Positions 1-7,211 of a stretch of DNA of 64,000 bases are shown piece by piece. Position 1 is the stretch's first letter, and each line of letters begins with the position of its first letter. The stretch lies in contig NZ_SMFZ01000001.1 of the NCBI RefSeq assembly GCF_004339565.1, positions 434,001 through 498,000 on the forward strand, given 5' to 3'. The translations under genes were made by a program, and so were the position numbers. Under the pieces are notes generated by a model. The model searched no databases. It worked only from the letters and a program-made list of their open reading frames with translations, and was not told the origin of the DNA. The DNA comes from Pseudonocardia endophytica. GTDB taxonomy: Bacteria; Actinomycetota; Actinomycetes; Mycobacteriales; Pseudonocardiaceae.

Positions 1-1371
1 GGTAGGGCCGCGGACGAGAACCGGTTCGCCGCCGGGTTCGGCTACGACGAGGGCGAGGTCGGCACGAACGGTGTCGGCACCGTGCTGGAGTCCGGCGGGT
101 CGATCCACGTCGTCGGCGCCGAGCACTTCGTCGAGGCGCTGCAGCCCTACGCGTGCGCGGGGGCCCCGGTGCGCGACCCGCTGACCGGGCGGATCGAGGG
201 CGTGCTGGACGTCAGCTGCCGGGTCGAGCACTCGTCGCCGATCCTGGGATCGCTGGTCCGCTCGGCCGCGGAACGGATCCAGGACGCGCTGCTGCGCGAC
301 CGGGACACCGGGCAGCAGGCCGTGTTCGACCTCTACACCCGGGTCGACGCCCGGTCCCGGCGCGCCGTGCTCGCCGTCGGGCGGCGGGCGGTGCTGGCGA
401 ACACCGTGCTGCAGACGCTGCTGGACCCCGGTGACCTCGCCGCGCTGCAGGAGCACGCCCGGTTCCGGATGGCGCGCGGACCCGGCGTCGACGACCGGGT
501 CGACCTGCCGTCCGGGGTGCGCGTCCGGATGCGTGGCACCACAGTCGCGGCCGGGAGCTCGGTCGACGGGCTCGTCGCGGTGGTCACCGTGCTGCGGGAG
601 GCCGACGGGTTCGCCCTCCCGGAGCCGACGAGCGGGAGCCCCGCGTGGCGGTCGGCCAGGACGGCTGCGGGCGATGCGCTGCGGGCGGGCACTCCCCTGC
701 TGGTCGTCGGCGAACCGGGCAGCGGACGTCGGCGGCTGCTCCGTGACCTGCACACCGGCGGCCCGGTCGTCGAGATCGGCTCCGGTGATCCGGTGGGGTC
801 GTTCGCCCCGTCGGCGCTCGTCGTCCTGACCGACGCGGACCGCTGGGACCGTGCGCCCGCCGGCCTGACCGCGGCGTTGCGCTCCTCGCGGGCCCGGCTG
901 GCGGCGACCGTCACCGACGCCGCGCGGAGCGGTCCGTGGCTCGCCGACCTGCTTCCCCGTCTACGCCGGTCGGTGACGGTACCGCCGCTGCGGAACCGGT
1001 CGGGCGACCTGCCGTCGCTGGTCACGGACCTGCTGTCCGAGCTCGCCCCCGGCCGGGACGCCCGGCTGTCGGCGGACGCGATGCGCACCATGGCCCGGCA
1101 CCGCTGGCCCGGCAACGTCGCCGAGCTGCGCGACGCGCTGGAGGTCGCGCTGCGACGGCGTCCGGTCGGCGTGCTCGACGTCGGTGACCTGCCGGAGTCG
1201 TGCCAGAGCGCGCCGCGCGGTGCGCTTCGTCCGGTCGAGGCGGCCGAGCGCGACGCGATCGTCGCGGCGCTGCGTGACACCGGCGGGAACAGGGCCGCGG
1301 CGGCCGCGGCGGTGGGCCTGGCCCGCTCCACGCTCTACCGCAAGATCGCGCAGTACGGCATCACGGGCTGA
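1..1371 (+). CDS. GAF/Fis-family transcriptional activator, 5'-truncated
   Basis: The frame is open from base 1, so the N-terminus lies outside the window. The first visible residues include GTNGVGTVLESG, the signature of the GAF sensor domain of AcoR-like activators. A degenerate AAA+ region follows: the P-loop reads GEPGSGRRRL, with the usual Lys-Thr replaced, and VVLTDADRW stands in for Walker B. No GAFTGA sigma-54 contact loop is present. The last 45 residues (AERDAIVAALRDTGGN... ARSTLYRKI) form a Fis-type helix-turn-helix. In the family such proteins respond to small metabolites; this one probably acts without sigma-54, as is common in actinomycetes. The target is not visible, since the downstream gene is a helicase with its own promoter region. 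Confidence 0.85.
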   Translation, partial: GRAADENRFAAGFGYDEGEVGTNGVGTVLESGGSIHVVGAEHFVEALQPYACAGAPVRDPLTGRIEGVLDVSCRVEHSSPILGSLVRSAAERIQDALLRDRDTGQQAVFDLYTRVDARSRRAVLAVGRRAVLANTVLQTLLDPGDLAALQEHARFRMARGPGVDDRVDLPSGVRVRMRGTTVAAGSSVDGLVAVVTVLREADGFALPEPTSGSPAWRSARTAAGDALRAGTPLLVVGEPGSGRRRLLRDLHTGGPVVEIGSGDPVGSFAPSALVVLTDADRWDRAPAGLTAALRSSRARLAATVTDAARSGPWLADLLPRLRRSVTVPPLRNRSGDLPSLVTDLLSELAPGRDARLSADAMRTMARHRWPGNVAELRDALEVALRRRPVGVLDVGDLPESCQSAPRGALRPVEAAERDAIVAALRDTGGNRAAAAAAVGLARSTLYRKIAQYGITG

Positions 1372-1412
1372 AATCCGGCGGGTCTGGATCACCGGATCGG
1401 CGACGACGTGCG

Positions 1413-1418
1413 TATGAT
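1413..1418 (+). promoter_or_regulatory. possible -10 box upstream of the helicase
   Basis: TATGAT matches the SigA -10 consensus in the 257-bp gap between the Fis regulator and the helicase. No good -35 is seen at 17 +/- 1 bp. If used, it leaves a 5' leader of about 200 nt, containing a GACCC/GGGTC hairpin near 1530. Nothing else is recognised in this gap. Confidence 0.3.
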
Positions 1419-1628
1419 GAGAGGCGAGATCCGACCCCCGTCGTGCACGGCAGTGTGATGAGGGCCTGGACCGGTGGCACGTCCCGAGTCCGAGACGTCC
1501 GGCCCTCCGCGGGTGGGATCTCATGTAGACCCCCGAGGGTCGGGTCGCACGCGCGACCGGCCGTCGACCCGTGTGCGACGGGGCCGCCTGTGCGGCGAGC
1601 CTCCGCGGTCGGTGAGAAGGAGTAGTAC

Positions 1629-3755
1629 GTGGCTCGACGAGGCAGGCCCCAGACGCGGGCTCGCCGCGGCGCCCCCCGGGACCGTCGTCCCGCCGACGAT
1701 GTGATGTCGGTACTCGGGCGCACCGTCCAGGAGATCCAGTCCGCCCTGCGCAACGGCCGGGTGACGGGCACGACCCGGACCAAGTTCCAGGCCGCCGCCC
1801 TCATGCTGCGCGAGGAACGCGTGCGCGTCCGGGCGGACGACGCCATCGGCGAGCGGCAGCGCACCGAGCGGCTCAAACGCCTCGACGAGACGGCACGGAG
1901 CCTGGCCATGGCCTCGGTCCGTGACCAGGGGCTCCTGGCGCTGCTGGACGACGACGCCGTCGTCTCCGACGCGGCCCGCTCGATGCGCCGCGACATGCTG
2001 CGCAAGGCCGGGGTCGAGGCCCCGGTCGAGGAGGAAGCGGCGCCGGCGCCGGTCGAGACGCCGTTCGCGACCCCGTCGAAACCGCAGGTGGTGCCGCAGT
2101 CGGTGGTGTCCCGGCAGATGGCCAACCCGTTCCTCGCCCCCGACTTCTCGGCGCCCCGGCCGGCCGGGCCGCGCCCGACGCCGCTGACCGGGTGGGAGCT
2201 GCTCGGCCCGCTGCTCCGGTCGTTCGAGCGCGCCGCCCCCGGCGCGTCGGCCTGCATGACGCTCCCCGAACCAGCGGGTCGCACGACGAGGGCCGGCCAG
2301 GAGCTCATGCCGCACCAGGCCGGGCTGGTCGCCTCCGCCTCGGCCGGGCACCGGACGTTCCTGCTCGCCGACGAGCCGGGGCTGGGTAAGACCGCGCAGG
2401 CACTGCTGGCCGCGGAGGCGGCGAACGCCTACCCGCTGCTCGTCGTCGTGCCGAACGTGGTGAAGACGAACTGGGTCCGCGAGGCCGGGATCTGGACTCC
2501 CCGCCGCAAGGCGACCGCCATCCACGGCGACGGGAACACGGTCGACGGCTTCGCCGACATCGTCGTGATCAACTACGAGGTGCTCGACCGCCACCAGGGC
2601 TGGCTCGGCGACTTCGGGTTCCGCGGGATGGTCGTCGACGAGGCGCACTTCATCAAGAACAAGTCCTCGCAGCGCTCCCGGCACGTGCTGGAGCTGGCCG
2701 ACCGCATCCGGGCGTTCACCGCGCGGCCGCTGATGATGGCGCTGACCGGTACCCCGCTGATCAACGACATCGAGGACTTCCTCGCGATCTGGCAGTTCCT
2801 CGGCTGGATCGACGGGAAGAAGCCGCGCGCCGACCTGATGGACGCGCTCACCGAGACCGGCCTGAACCCGGCCGACGCCGGCTTCGACGCGGCCGCCCGC
2901 CGCAGCGTCGTGAACCAGGGCATCGTGCGCCGCCGCAAGGTCGACGTGGCCGCGGACATCCCGGCACGCCGGATCGCCGACCTCCCTGTCGAGCTGGACG
3001 GGCCGGACGGTCGCTCGATCCGGGCCGCCGAGCGCGAGCTCGCCCACCGGATGGTGCAGCGCTACACCGACGCCCTCGTCGCGCGCGGCTCCGGATCGCT
3101 CGACGGGATCGACCACGACCTCGTCCGCCAGGTCGCCCGGTGGGAGCAGAAGGACGCCGAGTCGTCCCCGAACGGCGACAACGTGTTCGCCATGATGCGC
3201 CGCATCGGGCGGGCCAAGGCCGAGCTGGCCGCCGACTACGCCGTGCAGCTCGCGCGCAGCGCGGGAAAGGTCGTGTTCTTCGCCAAGCACGTCGACGTGA
3301 TGGACGCCGCCGAGGAGCTGTTCACCGCCAAGGGCGTCCGGTTCTCCTCGATCCGCGGCGACCAGACGAACGCCGTCCGCCAGCGGAACATCGACGCGTT
3401 CACGGGCGACCCGGACGTCGCGGTCGCGGTCTGTTCGCTGACCGCGGCGGGTGTCGGCATCAACCTGCAGGTCGCGTCGAACATCGTGCTCGCCGAGCTG
3501 TCCTGGACGGCGGCGGAGCAGACCCAGGCGATCGACCGCAGCCACCGGATCGGGCAGTCCGAACCCGTCACGGCCTGGCGCATCCTCGCGGCGCAGACGA
3601 TCGACGCCCGGATCGCGGGCCTGATCGACGCCAAGGCCGGCCTCGCCGCCCAGGCCCTCGACGGGTCCGGCGAGCAGGTCGGCTCGTCCGCGGACGTGCA
3701 GCACGAGGCACTCGTCGCGCTGTTGACCGAGGCGCTCACCGACGATCAGGGGTGA
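1629..3755 (+). CDS. SNF2-family DEAD/DEAH-type DNA helicase/translocase
   Basis: 708 aa. The GTG start is preceded by GAGAAGGAG 6 nt upstream. Two RecA-like lobes are present: DEPGLGKT (motif I, about residues 248-255), DEAH (about 337-340), LTGTPL (motif III), and the C-terminal lobe with SHRIGQ (motif VI, about 638-643). The layout resembles the compact SMARCAL1/RapA-like SNF2 proteins, ATP-driven DNA translocases without strand-separating activity. The first 200 or so residues are a charged then proline-rich region with no domain I recognise. No nuclease, methylase or zinc finger is fused, and no restriction or phage-defence partner is adjacent. Role in repair or DNA remodelling is inferred from the family only. 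Confidence 0.88.
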   Translation: MARRGRPQTRARRGAPRDRRPADDVMSVLGRTVQEIQSALRNGRVTGTTRTKFQAAALMLREERVRVRADDAIGERQRTERLKRLDETARSLAMASVRDQGLLALLDDDAVVSDAARSMRRDMLRKAGVEAPVEEEAAPAPVETPFATPSKPQVVPQSVVSRQMANPFLAPDFSAPRPAGPRPTPLTGWELLGPLLRSFERAAPGASACMTLPEPAGRTTRAGQELMPHQAGLVASASAGHRTFLLADEPGLGKTAQALLAAEAANAYPLLVVVPNVVKTNWVREAGIWTPRRKATAIHGDGNTVDGFADIVVINYEVLDRHQGWLGDFGFRGMVVDEAHFIKNKSSQRSRHVLELADRIRAFTARPLMMALTGTPLINDIEDFLAIWQFLGWIDGKKPRADLMDALTETGLNPADAGFDAAARRSVVNQGIVRRRKVDVAADIPARRIADLPVELDGPDGRSIRAAERELAHRMVQRYTDALVARGSGSLDGIDHDLVRQVARWEQKDAESSPNGDNVFAMMRRIGRAKAELAADYAVQLARSAGKVVFFAKHVDVMDAAEELFTAKGVRFSSIRGDQTNAVRQRNIDAFTGDPDVAVAVCSLTAAGVGINLQVASNIVLAELSWTAAEQTQAIDRSHRIGQSEPVTAWRILAAQTIDARIAGLIDAKAGLAAQALDGSGEQVGSSADVQHEALVALLTEALTDDQG

Positions 3756-3775
3756 CGGTCGCCTGCGGGGCCCGG

Positions 3776-3935
3776 CCATGATCAGCGGGACTGGTCGAGA
3801 CGTGCCACCCGTGGCGTGGTGGTGCCGCTCGCGCCGATCTCGACCGGGCAGCGCGCCTCCCATGCGATCATGATCAGCGGGACCGGCTGGAACGCGCCAC
3901 CTGTGGCATGTCGGTGCCACTTCCGCTGATCATGG
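3776..3935. repeat. 160-bp element bounded by 13-bp perfect inverted repeats
   Basis: CCATGATCAGCGG at 3776-3788 is repeated in inverted orientation (CCGCTGATCATGG) at 3923-3935. Inside, a second direct copy of the left end starts at 3870: 38 bp at 3870-3907 match 3778-3815 with 7 mismatches. The GCCAC-N2-GTGGC block (3896-3907) is itself palindromic, so 3870-3933 can fold into a long imperfect hairpin. It follows the helicase stop by about 20 bp. It could be a MITE-like or REP-like intergenic element, or a terminator; no coding capacity is seen. Confidence 0.6.
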
Positions 3936-4013
3936 TGGGCCGGTCGGACCCGCCGGCCTGTCCGGACTGCCACTGCCGACGCTCTCACCAGGCAGGACGT
4001 GGCCGCGGAACTC

Positions 4014-4042
4014 TTGGGCCGGGTGAGCGTGCGGGTTACGGT
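4014..4042 (+). promoter_or_regulatory. promoter of the leader-peptide/monooxygenase transcript
   Basis: TTGGGC (4014-4019), a 17-bp spacer and TACGGT (4037-4042) form a good SigA-type promoter. The hexamer ends 6 nt before the GTG of the leader ORF, so the transcript would begin at that GTG (leaderless). Confidence 0.6.
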
Positions 4043-4048
4043 CGCCGG

Positions 4049-4123
4049 GTGATCGGCCCGACGTCGCTGACCACGCGCGGGCACATCGACCTCGCGCGTG
4101 TCGCCTCCGCCCTCTGTCGCTGA
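4049..4123 (+). CDS. regulatory leader peptide, cysteine-attenuator type
   Basis: A 24-residue ORF (GTG to TGA) that ends in TRGHIDLARVASALCR. This R-H-[IV]-D-L-x-R-V-x-S-A-x-C pattern is the one I know from actinobacterial 'putative leader peptides' found ahead of sulfur-acquisition operons; the penultimate Cys would sense charged tRNA-Cys. It begins at the predicted transcription start, typical of leaderless short ORFs. The next gene starts 75 bp after its stop. The peptide is probably not functional as a protein; its translation rate would set expression of the monooxygenase gene. Confidence 0.75.
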   Translation: MIGPTSLTTRGHIDLARVASALCR

Positions 4124-4143
4124 CCCGTTCTCCCCTGCCGACG

Positions 4144-4188
4144 CCGCGACCGTCGCGGGCGCTTCGGCCTGCGCCGTTCGCGATCGAA
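4144..4188 (+). promoter_or_regulatory. candidate attenuator/anti-attenuator hairpins
   Basis: CCGCGA-CCG-TCGCGG (4144-4158) and GGCGC-N8-GCGCC (4158-4175) share base 4158 and so are near mutually exclusive. TTCG-CGAT-CGAA (4177-4188) abuts the AAAGGA ribosome site of the next gene. Together they could couple leader translation to expression of the monooxygenase. Folding was judged by eye only. Confidence 0.4.
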
Positions 4189-4198
4189 AGGACGTCCC

Positions 4199-5425
4199 AT
4201 GACCACGACCGTCACGCCTGACACCACCCACGGCTCCACCGCGCACGGCTGGTCCGACGCGCAGCTCGACGAGGTGTTCGCACCCGTCTTCGCGCGAATC
4301 GCCGGGGGCGCGGTGCAGCGCGAGCAGGACCGTTCGCTGGCCCACGACGAGGTCGCCCAGCTGAACGCGGCGCGCTTCGGAGCGCTCCGGCTACCGGTCG
4401 AGCTCGGCGGCTACGGCGCATCGGTGCGCCAGCTGTTCCGGCTGCTCGTCGACCTGGCTGCCGCCGAGTCCAACCTGCCGCAGGCGTTGCGGGTGCACTG
4501 GTGGTTCGTCGAGGACCAGCTGCTCGCCGCCCCCGGCCCGGAGCGGGACCGCTGGCTGCGGACGATCGCCGACGGCAAGCTCGTCGGGAACGCGATCTCC
4601 GAGCCGGGTGTCGGGGCGATCGAGCGCTACGCGACGACGGTGACGCCGGACGGGAACGACTTCCGGCTGTCCGGCACGAAGTACTACAGCACCGGCAGCC
4701 TCTACGCCGACCACATCGTCGTGGCCGCCGACCGGGACGGCGAGCGGATCCACGTCCTCGTCGACGCCGACGCCGACGGCGTCACCCAGCACGACGACTG
4801 GGACGGCTTCGGGCAACGGCTCACCGCGAGCGGCACCACCGAGTTCGACGACGTCGCCGTCCCCGCCGACCGACACCTCGGCGCCGGCTACGGGACACCG
4901 GGACGGACCTACGGCACGTCGTACCTGCAGCTGGTGCAGCTCGCCGTGCTCGCCGGCATCGCCCAGCGCGCCACCGACGACGTGTCCGCCTGGGTCCGCG
5001 ACCGCACCCGTTCGTTCACCCACGCCGCCGCGGATCTCCCCCGGCATGACCCGCTCGTCCAGCAGGTGATCGGCCGACTCTCGGCCGCCGCGTACGCCGC
5101 GCGCACGCTCGTGCTGGACGTCGCCGACCAGCTCGACCATCTGCTCGCCACCGACAGCGAGGACCCCGGCCTGCTCGACCGCGTGGAGTTCGACGTCGCC
5201 CGCGCCCAGGCCGTGGTGATCCCGTCGGTGCTCGACGCGACGACGCAGCTGTTCGAGGTCGGCGGCGCGTCGATCACCTCGGAGACGCTGCGCCTGGACC
5301 GGCACTGGCGCAACGCCCGCACGATCTCGGTGCACAACCCGCTGATCTACAAGCTGCGCTCGGTCGGCGACACGCTGCTCAACGGCACCGAGCTCCCCTA
5401 CGCATGGTCCGCCGGCCGCCGCTGA
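4199..5425 (+). CDS. acyl-CoA dehydrogenase-fold flavin monooxygenase, SfnB/DszC-like
   Basis: 408 aa with the acyl-CoA dehydrogenase fold: N-terminal helical domain, NAISEPGVGA and STGSLYADH in the middle beta-domain, and a C-terminal helical domain with VGGASI. AAAGGA lies 6 nt before the ATG. SfnB/DszC-type members use reduced flavin to oxidise organosulfur compounds instead of dehydrogenating acyl-CoA. The cysteine-type leader peptide just upstream supports a sulfur-scavenging role. No flavin reductase or ABC transporter accompanies it here, so reduced flavin would come from elsewhere. A related acyl-CoA dehydrogenase or FMN-dependent monooxygenase on another substrate remains possible. 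Confidence 0.8.
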   Translation: MTTTVTPDTTHGSTAHGWSDAQLDEVFAPVFARIAGGAVQREQDRSLAHDEVAQLNAARFGALRLPVELGGYGASVRQLFRLLVDLAAAESNLPQALRVHWWFVEDQLLAAPGPERDRWLRTIADGKLVGNAISEPGVGAIERYATTVTPDGNDFRLSGTKYYSTGSLYADHIVVAADRDGERIHVLVDADADGVTQHDDWDGFGQRLTASGTTEFDDVAVPADRHLGAGYGTPGRTYGTSYLQLVQLAVLAGIAQRATDDVSAWVRDRTRSFTHAAADLPRHDPLVQQVIGRLSAAAYAARTLVLDVADQLDHLLATDSEDPGLLDRVEFDVARAQAVVIPSVLDATTQLFEVGGASITSETLRLDRHWRNARTISVHNPLIYKLRSVGDTLLNGTELPYAWSAGRR

Positions 5426-5460
5426 CCGGGCCTCGCGGGCGTCGGCCCCGGAAATCCGGC

Positions 5461-5517
5461 TGACATGGCGCTCACGGCTGCCCGGGCCATGATCGAACAG
5501 CCATGAGCGCCATGTCA
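5461..5517. terminator. 19-bp inverted repeat between convergent genes
   Basis: TGACATGGCGCTCACGGCT (5461-5479) pairs with AGCCATGAGCGCCATGTCA (5499-5517) with one mismatch across a 19-nt loop. It sits between the convergent monooxygenase and formamidase genes, so it most likely works as a bidirectional terminator. There is no U-tract. Confidence 0.7.
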
Positions 5518-5534
5518 GCGGGATCGGGCGGCCC

Positions 5535-6788
5535 TCAGCCCGCGGACCTCGGAACGCCCTGGCCCGGGTCGACCTGGTGCGGGCCGTTCTTGCCAGGGCG
5601 GACGTCGAAGTCGAAGATCTCGGTCGGGATGTAGACCGTCGAGCACGAGTTCGGGATGTCGACGACGCCGGAGAGCCTGCCCTCGATCGGCGCCGCCCCG
5701 AGGATCATGTACGCCTGGATCGCGCTGTAGCCGAACTGCGTCAGGTAGTCGATGGCGTGCAGGCAGGCGCGCTGGTAGCTCAGGTGCGAGTCGAGGTAGC
5801 GCTGCTCGCCGCCGAGCGTGACCGACGTGCCGGAGAACGCCAGCCACTCGCTGTACTGCGGGTCCGTGCGGCCGGGCATGAAGATCGCGTTCTCGGTGAC
5901 GCCGTAGGTCTGCATGCCGCCCTTGATGACGTCGACGTGCAGGTCCATGAACCCGCCCATCTCGATCGCACCGCAGAACGTGATCTCGCCGTCGCCCTGG
6001 GAGAAGTGCAGGTCGCCCATGGACAGCTTCGCGCCGTCGACGAACACCGGGTAGAACACGCGGGTCCCGCGGGTGAGGTTCTTGATGTCCTGGTTGCCGC
6101 CGTTCTCCCGCGGAGGCGCGGTCCGGGCAGCCTCGGCGGCGGCGCGCTCGAAGTCGGCGCCGGACAGGCTGCCGAGGATCGCCGAGTCCGGCTGCGGCGG
6201 GAGTGCGAGCGGCGGGACGCGGTTCGGGTCGGTCGCGATCAGGGCGCCCTCGCGGGAGTTCCACGTGGCGAGCAGGTCGGCCGACGGCGCCGTGCCCATC
6301 AGTCCGGGGTGGACGATGCCGGTGAACGACACCCCCGGCACGTGCCGGGACGTCGCGACGCCGCCCTGGAAGTCCCAGATCACCTTGTACGCGTCCGGGA
6401 ACTGCTCGGTGAGGAAGCCGCCGCCGTTGCTGGTGGCGAACACGCCGGTGTAGCCCCAGCCCTGGCCGGCCAGCGGACCGGAGTCCTCCTGCGGGATCGG
6501 GCCGACGTCGAGGATGTCGACGATCAGCAGGTCGCCCGGCTGCGCGCCCTCGACGGCGATCGGGCCGGACAGCACGTGCACGCCGTTCAGAGGGGCGTTC
6601 AGGATGTCGTCGGCGGAGTCGTCGTTGTGGATGGCGCCGTCGAACCACTCACGGCAGTGCACGCGGAACGAGTCGCCCGGCTTCACGTGCACCTGGGCCG
6701 GGATGTCCGGGTGCCAGCGGTTGTGGCCGACGATCCGCTGGTCGGTGAAGGACTTCGTGGAGTCGAGCGGGAACACGACCTCGGGCAT
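5535..6788 (-). CDS. fmdA: formamidase (FmdA/AmdA acetamidase family)
   Basis: 417 aa, the usual length for FmdA. The N-terminus (MPEVVFPLDSTKSFTDQ), GHNRWHPDIP, a central MGDLHFSQGDGEITFCGAIE block and the C-terminal ENAIFMP and GVVDIPN segments are all conserved in formamidases. It hydrolyses formamide to formate and ammonia in the cytoplasm. GGAG precedes the ATG. It is downstream of the FmdB zinc-ribbon gene (67-bp gap) and the AmiC-like gene, all on the same strand. Short aliphatic amides other than formamide could be the substrate. Confidence 0.92.
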   Translation of the reverse strand: MPEVVFPLDSTKSFTDQRIVGHNRWHPDIPAQVHVKPGDSFRVHCREWFDGAIHNDDSADDILNAPLNGVHVLSGPIAVEGAQPGDLLIVDILDVGPIPQEDSGPLAGQGWGYTGVFATSNGGGFLTEQFPDAYKVIWDFQGGVATSRHVPGVSFTGIVHPGLMGTAPSADLLATWNSREGALIATDPNRVPPLALPPQPDSAILGSLSGADFERAAAEAARTAPPRENGGNQDIKNLTRGTRVFYPVFVDGAKLSMGDLHFSQGDGEITFCGAIEMGGFMDLHVDVIKGGMQTYGVTENAIFMPGRTDPQYSEWLAFSGTSVTLGGEQRYLDSHLSYQRACLHAIDYLTQFGYSAIQAYMILGAAPIEGRLSGVVDIPNSCSTVYIPTEIFDFDVRPGKNGPHQVDPGQGVPRSAG

Positions 6789-6855
6789 GGGTCACTCCAG
6801 TGTGGACAGCACCGGCACCGGCGCCGGGGCCGGCGTCGGACGGGCGGGAACGGGA

Positions 6856-7140
6856 TCAGGGCCGGGGCAGCAGACGGGTCCTCGGATCGGCCTGGCCTGC
6901 AGGGCGTCCCGCCGGGCGGCGGGGCAACGAGGAGACGACGGCCGGCTCGGACCGGGTCGCCTCCGTGCGGTCGATCAGGGCGGTGCGCGACGGGTCGGCC
7001 AGGCCGAGCATCGGCGCGGTGATCACCCGCCGGCTCGTGCCACCACACGTCGGACACGGGACGGACGACGGCGCGGTGCCGATCGGGCGGCCGACCTCGA
7101 CGTCGCCGTCGGCCGGGCAGCGGTACGCGTACCTCGCCAT
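6856..7140 (-). CDS. fmdB: FmdB-family zinc-ribbon regulatory protein
   Basis: 94 aa. The start is MARYAYRCPADG, with GAGGTG upstream; a longer reading frame has no such site. It carries a CxxCG zinc ribbon (RCPADG ... CPTCGGTSRRV) typical of FmdB, then a basic, proline/arginine-rich tail. FmdB proteins accompany formamidase genes and are proposed to regulate them. A strong promoter (TTGACA-N17-TACTTT) and a perfect palindrome sit immediately upstream, so fmdB and fmdA form a short operon that can be expressed separately from the AmiC-like gene. Confidence 0.85.
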   Translation of the reverse strand: MARYAYRCPADGDVEVGRPIGTAPSSVPCPTCGGTSRRVITAPMLGLADPSRTALIDRTEATRSEPAVVSSLPRRPAGRPAGQADPRTRLLPRP

Positions 7141-7158
7141 CGTCCGCACCTCGTTCTC

Positions 7159-7171
7159 GGAAATGATTTCC
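7159..7171. promoter_or_regulatory. 13-bp palindromic operator candidate before fmdB
   Basis: GGAAATGATTTCC is a perfect odd palindrome. It overlaps the expected transcription start of the fmdB promoter, the position of a repressor site. The binding protein could be the nearby MarR or FmdB itself; the sequence does not decide. Confidence 0.5.
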
Positions 7172-7175
7172 AGGG

Positions 7176-7204
7176 AAAGTACTAACGGCCCGCGCATGTG
7201 TCAA
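7176..7204 (-). promoter_or_regulatory. SigA-type promoter of fmdB-fmdA
   Basis: Read on the minus strand: TTGACA (7204-7199), exactly 17 bp, then TACTTT (7181-7176). It is one of the two perfect -35 hexamers noted in the window, and it points at fmdB. Part of it overlaps the region just after the AmiC-like stop codon. Confidence 0.7.
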
Positions 7205-7211
7205 CGCCACC

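Noticed and set aside
1521..3920. 799-codon minus-strand open frame over the helicase
   Set aside because: Shadow of the SNF2 gene; no recognisable domain and biased composition.
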